Notes: generated from the letters alone by a model not told the origin. A stretch of 64,000 nucleotides of DNA from Oscillospiraceae bacterium (GCA_015067995.1 SVLJ01000001.1:124001-188000), one strand, 5' to 3'. Positions 42,502 through 52,303 are shown, numbered from the stretch's first letter. Made by a program: numbers and translations.

Positions 42502-45156
42502 ATGAGAGATCCCAAGCCCTTTGGGCTCAACGACCTGCGTGAGATGTTCCTGAAGTTCTTTGAGAGCAAGGATCATCTGCGTCTTCCCAGCTTTTCCCTG
42601 ATTCCCCAGAATGATGCATCCCTGCTGCTGATCAACTCTGGTATGGCTCCCATGAAGCCTTATTTTACCGGTGAGCAGAAGCCGCCCCGCAACCGCGTCT
42701 GCACCTGCCAGAAGTGCATCCGCACCGGCGATATTGAGAATATCGGTAAAACGGCTCGTCATGGCACTTACTTTGAAATGCTGGGCAACTTCTCCTTCGG
42801 CGATTATTTTAAGAAGGAAGCCATTGCATGGTCTTGGGAGTTCCTGACCAGTCCTGAGTGGGTGGGTCTGGATCCTGATCGCCTGTATCCTTCTATCTAC
42901 GAGAATGACGAAGAAGCATTTGAAATCTGGAATAAGACCATGGGCATTCCAGCAGAGCGTATTTTCCGCTTCGGCAAGGGCGATAACTTCTGGGAGCATG
43001 GTGCAGGTCCCTGCGGCCCCTGTTCCGAAATTTATTATGACCGTGGTCCTGAGTATGGCTGCGGTGAACCCGGCTGTACGGTTGGCTGCGAGTGCGACCG
43101 CTATATCGAAGTGTGGAACAATGTGTTTTCCCAGTTCAGCAACGACGGCGAGGGCAACTACACCGAGCTGAAGCAGAAGAACATCGACACCGGCATGGGT
43201 CTGGAGCGTCTGGCCTGTGTGTGTCAGGGCGTGCCCTCCCTGTTCGATGTGGATACCGTGATGAACATCACCCGTAAGGTTTCCGAGATCACCGGCGCTC
43301 ACTACGGCGAGAGCGATAAGACCGATATCTCCCTGCGTATCATTACCGACCACATCCGTTCTGCCACCATGATGATCTGCGACGGTGTTCTGCCCTCCAA
43401 CGAAGGCCGCGGCTATGTGCTGCGCCGTCTGCTGCGCCGCGCTGCCCGTCATGGCAAGCTGCTGGGTGTTAACGATCCCTTCCTGTTCGAGGTTTGCGAT
43501 ACTGTCATCCGTGAGAACAAGAATGCTTATCCTGATCTGGTGGAGAAGCAGGGTTATATCACCAAGGTCATCCGCGTGGAGGAAGAGAACTTTGCCAAGA
43601 CCATTGACGGCGGCCTGAAGATCTTCGCGGAGCTGCTGGCTGAGCACAAGGCAAAGGGCGAGAAGACCTTCTCCGGCGCAGATGCCTTCAAGCTGTATGA
43701 CACCTATGGTTTCCCCATTGACCTGACCATCGAAATGGTGGAGGACGAGGGACTCACTTTGGATCAGGACGAGTTCCGCAAGCAGATGGACGAACAGCGC
43801 AAGCGTGCCCGTAAGGCGCGTGAGGCACTGGGCGATTTGGGCTGGGCCGGCGTTGAGTTCGGCAAGGACGTTCCTGAGACTGAGTTCGTTGGCTACGATA
43901 ATACCACCTTCTCCGATGCCAAGGTCGTGGCTCTCGTGGTGGAGAACGAGCAGGCAGAAGAAATGATGAGCGGCGTGGAAGGCATCGTGGTGTTGGATAA
44001 ATCCCTCTTCTATGCCGAGATGGGCGGTCAGGTAGCCGACCACGGCGTGATTACCGCTGACGGCATGACCTTTGCTGTTACCGATGTTCAGAAGAACAAG
44101 GGCGGCAAATATATGCATTACGGTAAGGTTACCGAGGGCGTCCTGAAGCTGGGCGATACTGTTACCGCTGCCATCGATACCAATCGCCGAAAGGCCATCA
44201 TGCGTGCGCACTCCGCAACCCATCTGCTGGACAAAGCGCTGCGTACTGTGCTGGGCGATCATGTTCATCAGGCAGGTTCTTTGGTGGAACCCGACCGCAT
44301 CCGTTTTGACTTTACCCATTTCTCAGCCCTGACCACCGAGGAACTGGCGCGGGTCAGCGCCATGGTTAACGAGGCTGTGCTGGAGGGCTACGATATCGTT
44401 ACCGAGGAAATGCCTATTGAGGACGCCAGGAAGAAGGGAGCCATCGCGCTGTTTGGTGAGAAGTATGGCGATACCGTTCGCGTGGTAGATATGGGCAGCG
44501 GTTACTCCGTGGAGTTCTGCGGCGGTACGCATCTGGATAACACCGCCAAAGTGGGTGTGTTCCACATTGGCAGCGAGTTCTCGGTGGCGTCCGGTGTCCG
44601 TCGTATTGAGGCCACCACCGGCAAGGTCACTCTGGATGCCATGAACCATACACAGGAGGTTCTGTTCCAGACGGCCGCTGCACTGAAGACTAAGCCTGCC
44701 GAGCTGCGGGAGAAAGCAGAAGCCATTACCGCGGAACTGAAGCAGCTGCATCAGATGGTAGAGAAGTATAAGGCCAAGGAAGCCGCCGGCGAGGCTGACC
44801 GTATCTTGTTCGGCGCACATGAGGTGAATGGCCTGAAGGTCATCACCGCTACCATTTCCGATGCTGATGGCAACAAACTGCGTGGCATGGGCGACGGCCT
44901 GCGTGACAAGGCTGGCAACGTGGTTGCTGTTCTGGCCAGCGTTAACGGTGAGAAGATCACCTTTGTGGCTGTCTGCGGCAAGGATGCTGTTGCCAGAGGC
45001 GTAAAGGCCGGCGATATTATCAAGCATGTCACTGCCATCTGCGGTGGTAAGGGCGGCGGCAAGCCTGACAGTGCCATGGGTGGTGGCACCGATGTTCTGA
45101 AACTGGATGATGCACTGGCATCCGTGGATGACTTTGTGGCTGAAAAGACGAAATAA
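42502..45156 (+). CDS. alaS: Alanyl-tRNA synthetase
   Basis: Class II synthetase with editing, 884 residues, full length. The N-terminal catalytic domain has FFESKDHLRLPSFSLIP and the GMGLERLACV motif 3 region. The editing domain has the zinc motifs HSATHLLDKAL (HxxxH, near 570) and CGGTHLDNTAKVG (CxxxH, near 673). The C-terminal DHHA1-like domain ends with GGGKPDSAMGGG. ATG with GGAGG upstream, under T-box control. The downstream HIT gene begins 13 bp later. Confidence 0.97.
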   Translation: MRDPKPFGLNDLREMFLKFFESKDHLRLPSFSLIPQNDASLLLINSGMAPMKPYFTGEQKPPRNRVCTCQKCIRTGDIENIGKTARHGTYFEMLGNFSFGDYFKKEAIAWSWEFLTSPEWVGLDPDRLYPSIYENDEEAFEIWNKTMGIPAERIFRFGKGDNFWEHGAGPCGPCSEIYYDRGPEYGCGEPGCTVGCECDRYIEVWNNVFSQFSNDGEGNYTELKQKNIDTGMGLERLACVCQGVPSLFDVDTVMNITRKVSEITGAHYGESDKTDISLRIITDHIRSATMMICDGVLPSNEGRGYVLRRLLRRAARHGKLLGVNDPFLFEVCDTVIRENKNAYPDLVEKQGYITKVIRVEEENFAKTIDGGLKIFAELLAEHKAKGEKTFSGADAFKLYDTYGFPIDLTIEMVEDEGLTLDQDEFRKQMDEQRKRARKAREALGDLGWAGVEFGKDVPETEFVGYDNTTFSDAKVVALVVENEQAEEMMSGVEGIVVLDKSLFYAEMGGQVADHGVITADGMTFAVTDVQKNKGGKYMHYGKVTEGVLKLGDTVTAAIDTNRRKAIMRAHSATHLLDKALRTVLGDHVHQAGSLVEPDRIRFDFTHFSALTTEELARVSAMVNEAVLEGYDIVTEEMPIEDARKKGAIALFGEKYGDTVRVVDMGSGYSVEFCGGTHLDNTAKVGVFHIGSEFSVASGVRRIEATTGKVTLDAMNHTQEVLFQTAAALKTKPAELREKAEAITAELKQLHQMVEKYKAKEAAGEADRILFGAHEVNGLKVITATISDADGNKLRGMGDGLRDKAGNVVAVLASVNGEKITFVAVCGKDAVARGVKAGDIIKHVTAICGGKGGGKPDSAMGGGTDVLKLDDALASVDDFVAEKTK

Positions 45157-45169
45157 GGAGAACTGTAAT

Positions 45170-45508
45170 ATGTCCGATTGTTTGTTCTGTAAGATCGCGG
45201 CAGGGGAGATTCCCTCCAATAAGGTCTATGAAGACAACCTGTGCTTTGCTTTTTATGACATTGCACCTCAGGCACCTTCGCATTTTCTGGTGATTCCCAA
45301 AGCGCACATTTCTTCTGTGGCGGCAATTGATTCCGAAAACAGCAATCTGGTTGCACATATTTTCGAGGTCATCGCTGCTGTGACGGCTTCCGAAGGAATT
45401 GATAGCTACCGTGTCGTTTCCAACATCGGTGAGCAGGCAGGGCAGACGGTTCCGCACCTGCACTTCCATGTCCTCTCCGGCCGTGATATGACCTGGCCTC
45501 CGGGCTAA
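45170..45508 (+). CDS. HIT-family nucleotide-binding protein (HINT-like)
   Basis: 112 residues. CLFCKIAAGEIPSNKVYED is the standard HINT opening (with CxxC), and the catalytic His triad H96-L-H98-F-H100 lies in VPHLHFHVLSG. Family members hydrolyse purine nucleotide phosphoramidates, including aminoacyl-AMP, which fits its coexpression with alaS. GGAG upstream of the ATG. A terminator at 45526 follows. Confidence 0.94.
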   Translation: MSDCLFCKIAAGEIPSNKVYEDNLCFAFYDIAPQAPSHFLVIPKAHISSVAAIDSENSNLVAHIFEVIAAVTASEGIDSYRVVSNIGEQAGQTVPHLHFHVLSGRDMTWPPG

Positions 45509-45525
45509 ATCTGATATTCGATCAA

Positions 45526-45562
45526 GGGAGGCTTCCGTGTGCGGGAGCTTCCTTTGTCTTTT
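45526..45562 (+). terminator. Terminator after alaS-HIT
   Basis: GGAGGCTTCCG (45527-45537) pairs with CGGGAGCTTCC (45542-45552), with mismatch/G-U tolerance, then TTTGTCTTTT. Confidence 0.7.
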
Positions 45563-45585
45563 GTGGTCTAATGGGGAATCCAGAC

Positions 45586-45614
45586 TTGCAAAGAGAGTGG
45601 GCATTTGATAACAT
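45586..45614 (+). promoter_or_regulatory. Possible comEC promoter
   Basis: TTGCAA (45586-45591), 17-bp spacer, TAACAT (45609-45614). The -10 is weak. Confidence 0.4.
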
Positions 45615-45661
45615 CAAACTGTACTCGTATGCAGAGAGAATTTCACAAAGGACGGCAATTC

Positions 45662-47914
45662 ATGAGAGTTCTTGCGACGGCTGCGTTTTCCTTTTCAGCA
45701 GGTATCTTTCTGGCACAGTATCTGCTGCCGCATGCATGGCAGCTGCCGCTGTGCCTTTGCTGCATTCTCCTCGGCGCTGCTGCGTTTCTCATCAAGGGAA
45801 ATGTCAGGCATAGAATACTGTTGATCACCGGAGGCACCGCACTGGCAATGCTGTATAACTGGGGATATGTGCTTACCGTGCAGATGCCCGCAGAGAAACT
45901 GGCAGGTGCAGAGTATCCTCATCTGACAATGACGCTGACGGATTATGCAGTTCCTACGGATTATGGCGCGAAGGTAACTGTGCGCCCCGAGATCGAAGGT
46001 CTTCGCGGCGTGAAAGCTGTTTATTACGGTGATACTGCGTTGCTGGATATGTCTCCGGGCAGTGTTGTTACTGATGATGTACAGCTTAACAGCGCTGCCA
46101 GAATTCGAGATGACGATATTACGACTTTTACTTCTAAGGGTGTGTTTCTTCTGGCATACGGCAGGGGAGAGCCTGTGTATGATTCCGTCGGTACGGATTC
46201 CCTTCGCTGGCTGCCGCAGCGGACTGCCCGAATGCTGCAGGATCGGATTGCAGAGATATTTTCCGGAGATACAGCCGGATTCCTTTCGGCGATTCTCACG
46301 GGAGATAAATCCGGTATCTCCGAAGAAGCCGCAGTGACATTGTCGGAAGCGAGCCTCTACCATATTCTGGCCGTTTCCGGTATGCACTGCGCCTATCTCC
46401 TTGGAATGGTAACGATGTTTGTAGGCGGCCATCGTCGCCGCTTACAGGCACTGATTGCTATCCCCGTGCTGCTGTTCTATATGTTTCTGACGGGGTGTTC
46501 GCCGTCGGTCGTGCGAGCTTGCGTTATGATCCTGTTTGTGCTTATCGCATCGTTGTTTCGCAGGGAAAACGATATGCCCACCTCCATGTCTGCTGCGCTG
46601 GCGCTGATCTTGTTTCCAAATCCGTTTGCCGCCGCATCCATCAGTCTGCAGCTGAGCTTTGCCGCCATTGGCGGTATCATTTGGGCGGCGCCTGCCATTC
46701 AGAAGCTGTTTCCGCAGCAAAAGGGTCGGCGTGTGCTGAAATTTCTCTTGTTCAGTGTGACGGTTTCCCTGGGCGTGACGATATGCACAGCGCCTTTGAG
46801 CGCTTACTATTTCAACAGCCTTTCTCTGATTGCGCCGCTGTCCAATCTGTTGTGTCTTTGGGCGGCTGGTATCGTATTTACTTGCGGTCTGCTGGTGGTG
46901 CTGCTTAGCTTGATCTGGATGCCGCTGGGGATGCTTTTGGGTTTTGTGCCCAAGGTTCTCATATGGTATCTTCTTCGGATGGCTGAATTGCTGGCTTCTG
47001 TTCCGTACCATGCGGTATATTTTTCCAATCCGTATCTGAAATACTGGCTGCTGTTTGCTTACGGTCTGTTTCTGCTTTGCTGGCTGCTGAGACCCAAAGC
47101 CGTCCGTAAATATGCCGTTGCGGGTGTGCTGTGTGCCGCGTCTCTGGCAGTTACCGTTTGGCTGGGAAGCATTCGCTATACCTACGGATCACTGAATATT
47201 ACCATGCTGGATGTGGGACAGGGGGCGTCTATCATCGTTTCCTCCGAAGATTCATTCGGACTGATCGACTGCGGCAGCAGAAACAGTTGGTACAGCGCCG
47301 GGCAGATCGCTGCAGACGCTCTGATCAGCATGGGGTGTCGTCAGTTGGACTATCTCATGCTGACCCATTATGATTCTGATCATATTTCCGGTATTCGGGA
47401 GTTGATGACAAGACTTCCTGTCAGGAGGATGATGCTGCCCGACAGCATGGATGACAGCGGCCTCCGACAAGTGGTGGAAAGTCTCGCAGAGCTTCATCGC
47501 GTTCCTGTTACATACGTCACTTCCAAAGTGCAGTATCCTCTCGGGGAAGCAATAGTGACAGTGTATCCTCCGGTGGGAAAGGAAGGGGATAACCAGCTGG
47601 GGTTGACCTATCTCTGCACTGCAGGCGATTATGATCTGCTTGTAACCGGTGATATGGACACAGCCACGGAAAAGCTTCTTCTGAAAAACTGGCAGCTGCC
47701 TGACATCGAAGCGCTTGCCGTGGGTCATCACGGTTCCGCATCCTCTACATCTGCCGAGCTGCTGAAAGCGCTTCGCCCCGAAATGGCGCTGATCAGTGTT
47801 GGTGACAATTCTTACGGTCATCCGGCCAACCAGACACTTCGGCGCCTGTTGGTCTCCGGCGCGGAGATTTTCCGCACGGACCTGCAGGGCGACATTCATA
47901 TCACAGTAAACTGA
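45662..47914 (+). CDS. comEC: DNA uptake channel / competence protein ComEC
   Basis: 750 residues. An N-terminal DUF4131 region with two or three helices comes first, then the competence domain with many membrane segments (GDKSGISEEAAVTLSEASLYHILAVSGMH is its hallmark, split here around residues 220-245). A C-terminal metallo-beta-lactamase domain has MLDVGQGASI and the metal motif THYDSDH with His569, later GHHGSASS. ComEC carries single-stranded DNA across the membrane. The ATG at 45662 with AAGGA upstream gives a normal N-terminus. It is followed 10 bp later by holA, an arrangement common in Firmicutes. Confidence 0.93.
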   Translation: MRVLATAAFSFSAGIFLAQYLLPHAWQLPLCLCCILLGAAAFLIKGNVRHRILLITGGTALAMLYNWGYVLTVQMPAEKLAGAEYPHLTMTLTDYAVPTDYGAKVTVRPEIEGLRGVKAVYYGDTALLDMSPGSVVTDDVQLNSAARIRDDDITTFTSKGVFLLAYGRGEPVYDSVGTDSLRWLPQRTARMLQDRIAEIFSGDTAGFLSAILTGDKSGISEEAAVTLSEASLYHILAVSGMHCAYLLGMVTMFVGGHRRRLQALIAIPVLLFYMFLTGCSPSVVRACVMILFVLIASLFRRENDMPTSMSAALALILFPNPFAAASISLQLSFAAIGGIIWAAPAIQKLFPQQKGRRVLKFLLFSVTVSLGVTICTAPLSAYYFNSLSLIAPLSNLLCLWAAGIVFTCGLLVVLLSLIWMPLGMLLGFVPKVLIWYLLRMAELLASVPYHAVYFSNPYLKYWLLFAYGLFLLCWLLRPKAVRKYAVAGVLCAASLAVTVWLGSIRYTYGSLNITMLDVGQGASIIVSSEDSFGLIDCGSRNSWYSAGQIAADALISMGCRQLDYLMLTHYDSDHISGIRELMTRLPVRRMMLPDSMDDSGLRQVVESLAELHRVPVTYVTSKVQYPLGEAIVTVYPPVGKEGDNQLGLTYLCTAGDYDLLVTGDMDTATEKLLLKNWQLPDIEALAVGHHGSASSTSAELLKALRPEMALISVGDNSYGHPANQTLRRLLVSGAEIFRTDLQGDIHITVN

Positions 47915-47924
47915 GGGGTTTCTT

Positions 47925-48977
47925 ATGGCGATTGCAAAGAAAACAACTAAATCAGATGCATTCCAGACCTTCAAGGCAGACCTGACGGAGGGTAGCGTCG
48001 CCAACGCATATATCTTTTATGGTGAGGAGAGCTACCTCCGGGAATTCTATTTGGGCGAGCTGCGTAAACGACTGGTTCCTGCCGGATTTGAAGAATTCAA
48101 CTATCACACTGCGGAGGGAAAGAACCTCACTATACAGGCACTGGCGGAAATGGCAGAAGCCATGCCTATGCTATCTGAACGTACGCTGATCCAGGTGACG
48201 GATCTGGATATCTTCAAGCTCAACGAGGAGCAGCGCGAAAGACTGATCGCTCTGCTGGAGGATCTGCCGCCATATTGCTGCATTGTCTTTGTTTACGATG
48301 CATTGGAGTACAAGCAGAACCGCACCATGAAAAAGCTGTGCACAGCTCTGAATACCTATGTGCAGGCAGTAGAGTTCCGTCAGGCGGATAACAGCGATCT
48401 TGTGCCATGGATTATGCGCCGTTTCAAAGCTCTGGATAAACAGATCGACCGCCAGACAGCGGAGTATCTTATTTTCCTGTGCGGCAGTCTGATGACTGGT
48501 CTGATTCCGGAGATCACCAAAATCGGCACTTATGCAAAGGGTAAGGTTATCACGCAGAAGGACATCGACGCAGTGGCTTCACCGATCCTTGCCGCCGAGG
48601 TTTTTAAGCTGACGGATGCCGTTTTGAAGAATGATTACAACGAGGCGGCCAGTTTGCTGGGTGATCTTTTGAAAATGCAGGAGGAACCGCTGCTGATCAA
48701 TGCAGCGCTGGGCGGTCAGCTGCGCCGTATTTATACGGCCCGTCTGGCCATTGACAGTGGTAAAGACAAGTACTGGCTGATGGATCTGTGGGGCATGAAG
48801 TCCGATTATCCGGTAAAGCTTTGGCTGAGTGCCGCTAAACGTACCAGCCGAGAGTGGTGCTCGGATGCTGTAAAGCAGTGTCAGACGCTGGATCGCAGAC
48901 TGAAAAGTGAGCGCGGAGTCAATGGTGAGGATGAGCTGAAGCAGCTTCTGGTTCGGCTGGGAGTAAAAAAAGCATGA
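47925..48977 (+). CDS. holA: DNA polymerase III subunit delta
   Basis: Clamp-loader delta subunit that opens the sliding clamp, 350 residues. The N-terminal part has AYIFYGEESYLREFYLGELRK (near 28-48). The middle has LPPYCCIVFVYDALEYKQNRTMKKL, and the C-terminal collar domain has INAALGGQLRRIYTARLA. No Walker A, as expected for delta. GGGG upstream of the ATG is weak. The stop overlaps rnmV by ATGA. Confidence 0.92.
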   Translation: MAIAKKTTKSDAFQTFKADLTEGSVANAYIFYGEESYLREFYLGELRKRLVPAGFEEFNYHTAEGKNLTIQALAEMAEAMPMLSERTLIQVTDLDIFKLNEEQRERLIALLEDLPPYCCIVFVYDALEYKQNRTMKKLCTALNTYVQAVEFRQADNSDLVPWIMRRFKALDKQIDRQTAEYLIFLCGSLMTGLIPEITKIGTYAKGKVITQKDIDAVASPILAAEVFKLTDAVLKNDYNEAASLLGDLLKMQEEPLLINAALGGQLRRIYTARLAIDSGKDKYWLMDLWGMKSDYPVKLWLSAAKRTSREWCSDAVKQCQTLDRRLKSERGVNGEDELKQLLVRLGVKKA

Positions 48978-49582
48978 GAAAACTTCGGGAAGTCATCGTC
49001 GTTGAGGGACGATATGACAAAAATACCCTCTCGCAGGTGGTAGACGCCGTTATTGTAACGGTCAACGGGTTCTCCGTATTTAAGGACAAGGAAACGCTGG
49101 CTCTGCTGCGCCGCCTGGGGCGGGAACGCGGTCTGATTGTGCTGACAGACAGCGACGGTGCAGGCTTTGTGATCCGCAACCATCTGCGCAGCGTCCTTCC
49201 CAAGGAACAGGTCAAGCATGCCTATATTCCGGATATTTACGGCAAGGAACGTCGGAAACGTACGGCAGGCAAAGAAGGGAAGCTGGGCGTGGAAGGCATG
49301 AAGCCGGAAGTTTTGATTTCTGCTTTGGAAAAGGCGGGAGCAACCTTTGAGGATACTGGCGGGGTGCGGTGTAAACCGCGGCAGCCGGTGACCAAGGCAG
49401 ATCTGTTCGCGTTGGGTTTATCCGGCGGTGCGGACTCTGCGGCGCGGAGAAGCGGGCTGTTGAAGCATCTGGAGCTGCCTGAGCATATGACGGCCAATGC
49501 ACTGCTGGAAACCATCAACGTCTTGTATGATCGAAAGGAGTTTTTGGAGCTGGCTGCTGCGTTAACGGAACACCGGATTTGA
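48974..49582 (+). CDS. rnmV: Ribonuclease M5
   Basis: Toprim-domain nuclease that matures 5S rRNA, 202 residues. The Toprim core has VIVVEGRYDKNTLSQ (about 7-21) with the catalytic Glu, and the DSDGAG motif near 58-63. AYIPDIYGKERRKRTAGKEGKLGVEGM is the RNase M5 signature region. It overlaps holA by four bases, rather than adjoining ksgA as in Bacillus. Confidence 0.94.
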   Translation: MRKLREVIVVEGRYDKNTLSQVVDAVIVTVNGFSVFKDKETLALLRRLGRERGLIVLTDSDGAGFVIRNHLRSVLPKEQVKHAYIPDIYGKERRKRTAGKEGKLGVEGMKPEVLISALEKAGATFEDTGGVRCKPRQPVTKADLFALGLSGGADSAARRSGLLKHLELPEHMTANALLETINVLYDRKEFLELAAALTEHRI

Positions 49583-49610
49583 TTTTTGTTCTGTATGCGA
49601 TTCTTTAATA

Positions 49611-49639
49611 TTGCAATTCATCGGCGATTTTTGTATAAT
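49611..49639 (+). promoter_or_regulatory. glnS promoter
   Basis: TTGCAA (49611-49616), 17-bp spacer, TATAAT (49634-49639). Confidence 0.75.
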
Positions 49640-49679
49640 AGATTGACTTTTGTATACCAAACGGAAGGAATGAACATGT

Positions 49680-51377
49680 ATGGCAGATGAAATCAAGACC
49701 ATGGAGAACGAAGCGGCGGAGGGCCGAAACTTTATCCATGCCTTTATTGATGAAGATATTGCAGCTGGCGGTCAGTACGAGGGCATGACTGTCCACACCC
49801 GTTTCCCGCCGGAGCCCAACGGATACCTTCACATTGGACACTGCAAGGCTCTGATTATTGACTTCGGTACTGCAGAGAAATACGGCGGACTGTGCAATCT
49901 GCGTATGGACGATACCAACCCCACCAAGGAAGACGTTGAGTTTGTAGAGGCCATCAAGGAAGACATTCACTGGCTGGGCTTCGACTGGGGTGACCGCTTC
50001 TACTACGGTTCTGACTATTTTGAGAAGGACTATGAGTATGCCGTTGAACTCATTAAGAAGGGGCTGGCTTATGTCTGTGAGCTGACTCCAGAGCAGTTCA
50101 AGGAGTATCGCGGAGATTTGAACACCCCTGCCGTATCTCCCTATCGTGATCGTCCCGTGGAGGAGAGCCTGGATCTGTTTGCACGGATGCGCGCCGGCGA
50201 GTTTGAGGACAACAAGTATACCCTGAGAGCGAAGATAGATCTGGCATCCGGAAACTTCAATATGCGCGATCCCGTCATCTATCGCATTCGCCATGCGCAT
50301 CATCACCGTCAGGGTGACAAGTGGTGCATCTATCCCATGTATGACTTTGCGCATCCCATTCAGGATGCGCTGGAGGGGATTACCCATTCTCTGTGCTCGT
50401 TGGAGTTTGAGAATCATCGTCCTCTGTACAACTGGGTGGTGGAGAATGTTTCTGTTCCCCATACGCCTCGCCAGATCGAGTTTGCCAGACTGGGCATCGA
50501 CCACACGGTTCTGTCCAAGCGCAAGCTGAGAAATCTGGTGGAGAACGGCTACGTTTCCGGCTGGGATGATCCTCGTATGCCCACCCTGTGCGGTCTGCGC
50601 CGTCGTGGCTACACGCCCAAAGCCATCCGCAATTTCTGCGATCGTGTTGGCGTGGCGAAGTCTCCCAATACCATCCCCTATGCGTTTTTGGAGTTCTGCC
50701 TGCGTGAGGATCTGAACGAGACCGCGCAGCGTGTTATGGCAGTTCTGAAGCCTGTTAAGCTGACCATCACCAATTATCCCGAGGGTCAGTCTGAAACGAT
50801 GGTGGTAGAAAACAATCCCAACCGTCCTGAGGACGGAACCCGTGAGGTTACCTTCTCCCGGAACCTGTGGATTGAAAGTGATGATTTCCTGGCACAGCCC
50901 ATCCCCAAGTATAAGCGCCTGTATCCCGATGGTCCCGAGTGCCGTCTGAAAGGTGCATATCTCATCAAGTGCACCGGCTGTGTCACTGACGAGGATGGCA
51001 ATGTTGTGGAAGTTCTGGCCACTTACGATCCCGGATCCAGAGGCGGTGATCCCGCTGACGGCCGCAAGGTGAAGGGCGCTACCATCCACTGGGTGGACGC
51101 AGCCACAGCTGTTGATGCAGAGGTTCGACTGTACGACAATCTGTTTGAAGATGCCGATCCTGATGCTGCCGGCAAGGATTATCTGGCCTGCCTGAACCCC
51201 AACAGTCTGGAAGTGCTCAAGAATTGTAAGGTGGAGGCATCCCTGCAGGATGCGGCGGTGACCACCGGTTTCCAGTTCATGCGTCTTGGCTACTTCTGTC
51301 TGGACAGCAAGGACTCCAAGCCCGGTAATCTTGTGTTCAACCGCAGTGTTTCCCTGAAGGATAGCTTCAAGAAATAA
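49680..51377 (+). CDS. glnS: Glutaminyl-tRNA synthetase
   Basis: Class I synthetase charging tRNA-Gln directly, 565 residues. PEPNGYLHIGH at 43-53 is the HIGH motif (GlnRS-type PEPNGYLH), and VLSKRK near 276-281 is the KMSKS loop. The C-terminal anticodon-binding beta barrels run from about 340. The ATG has GGAAGGA about ten bases upstream. Its presence with gltX suggests that this organism does not rely only on the GatCAB route for Gln-tRNA. Confidence 0.96.
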   Translation: MADEIKTMENEAAEGRNFIHAFIDEDIAAGGQYEGMTVHTRFPPEPNGYLHIGHCKALIIDFGTAEKYGGLCNLRMDDTNPTKEDVEFVEAIKEDIHWLGFDWGDRFYYGSDYFEKDYEYAVELIKKGLAYVCELTPEQFKEYRGDLNTPAVSPYRDRPVEESLDLFARMRAGEFEDNKYTLRAKIDLASGNFNMRDPVIYRIRHAHHHRQGDKWCIYPMYDFAHPIQDALEGITHSLCSLEFENHRPLYNWVVENVSVPHTPRQIEFARLGIDHTVLSKRKLRNLVENGYVSGWDDPRMPTLCGLRRRGYTPKAIRNFCDRVGVAKSPNTIPYAFLEFCLREDLNETAQRVMAVLKPVKLTITNYPEGQSETMVVENNPNRPEDGTREVTFSRNLWIESDDFLAQPIPKYKRLYPDGPECRLKGAYLIKCTGCVTDEDGNVVEVLATYDPGSRGGDPADGRKVKGATIHWVDAATAVDAEVRLYDNLFEDADPDAAGKDYLACLNPNSLEVLKNCKVEASLQDAAVTTGFQFMRLGYFCLDSKDSKPGNLVFNRSVSLKDSFKK

Positions 51378-51383
51378 TGATTT

Positions 51384-51418
51384 GACCCGCTGATTCGTAA
51401 TCAGCGGGTCGTTTTTTT
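51384..51418. terminator. Terminator between glnS and sigG
   Basis: A perfect 11-bp stem GACCCGCTGAT/ATCAGCGGGTC (51384-51394 with 51400-51410), then G and seven T. It may also serve sigG weakly from the other side. Confidence 0.9.
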
Positions 51419-51432
51419 GCCTGCGGAAGAAG

Positions 51433-52203
51433 TTACAGGTTTTTACGAATGGTGTTGATAGCGCCCTTTTCCAGGCGGGACACCTGCGCCTGAGAGATTC
51501 CCACTTCTGCTGAGACCTCCATTTGGGTTTTCCCTTCATAAAAACGCAGGGAAAGGATGCGTTTTTCACGATCACTGAGGCGGCGTACAGCCTCCTTCAA
51601 AGCGATACGGTCGATCCAGTGCTCATCGGTGTTGCGGGTATCCCTTACCTGATCCATCACGCAGACGGTGTCACCGCTGTCTGCATATACGGGATCAAAA
51701 AGGGAAACGGGATCCACAATGGCATCCATGGCAAACACCACTTCTTCTCGTGGAATATCCAATTCCTTTGCGATCTGCTCTACCGTGGGCTCGCGCTGGT
51801 TTTCCGCCAGAAAGCGCTCGCGCACCTGCAGCACCTTATAGGCAGTGTCCCGCATGCTTCTGGATACGCGAATGGCGCTGTTGTCCCGCAGGTATCGGCG
51901 AATCTCGCCGATAATCATCGGGACGCCGTAGGTGGAAAAACGCACCGGCTGCGTAATATCAAAATTATCAATGGCTTTGATCAGGCCCACGCAGCCTACC
52001 TGAAAGAGATCGTCCGCATTTTCTCCGCGACCGGCAAATTTCTGGATCACAGACAATACCAGACGAAGATTTCCTTCAATCAGCATGCGTCTGGCCTCCT
52101 GATCTCCGCTTTTGGTACGACTGAGCAGTTCCATGGTCTCTTCGTTTTTCAGAACTTTCAGTTTTGCGGTATTGACGCCGCAGATCTCGACTTTTCCCTG
52201 CAA
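51433..52203 (-). CDS. sigG: RNA polymerase sigma-G factor (late forespore)
   Basis: 256 residues; directs late forespore gene expression. The N-terminus KVEICGVNTAKLKVLKNEE is characteristic of sigma-G. Region 2 has DLFQVGCVGLIKAIDNFD, RFSTYGVPMIIGEIRR, and region 4 has EVGISQAQVSRLEKGAI. The frame stays open upstream to 52314, but the TTG at 52203 with GGGAGG eight bases upstream gives a start (MQGKVEIC) that aligns with known sigma-G length. Candidate sporulation-type promoter at 52240. Its usual neighbours spoIIGA and sigE are not in the window. Confidence 0.93.
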   Translation of the reverse strand: MQGKVEICGVNTAKLKVLKNEETMELLSRTKSGDQEARRMLIEGNLRLVLSVIQKFAGRGENADDLFQVGCVGLIKAIDNFDITQPVRFSTYGVPMIIGEIRRYLRDNSAIRVSRSMRDTAYKVLQVRERFLAENQREPTVEQIAKELDIPREEVVFAMDAIVDPVSLFDPVYADSGDTVCVMDQVRDTRNTDEHWIDRIALKEAVRRLSDREKRILSLRFYEGKTQMEVSAEVGISQAQVSRLEKGAINTIRKNL

Positions 52204-52239
52204 AATGACCGCCTCCCGCCTTGTAATTTCTCTTGACTC

Positions 52240-52268
52240 AGTATGAACGCACCGGCGTTTTCCTATAC
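52240..52268 (-). promoter_or_regulatory. Candidate sigma-F/G-type promoter of sigG
   Basis: On the minus strand: GTATA (52264-52268), 18-bp spacer, CATACT (52240-52245). It resembles the forespore sigma pattern (xGnATA, then CATAnTA) rather than sigma-A. Confidence 0.45.
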
Positions 52269-52303
52269 TGGCAGATTTCGCCGAAACAAGGGGAAGCGGC
52301 GAG

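Noticed and set aside
42409-44319. A 636-codon open frame on the minus strand across alaS.
   Set aside because: It is antisense to the conserved synthetase, has no ribosome site or family similarity, and arises from the strong codon bias of alaS.
49605-51575. A 656-codon open frame on the minus strand across glnS.
   Set aside because: Antisense to a clear GlnRS and running past its terminator; composition shadow.
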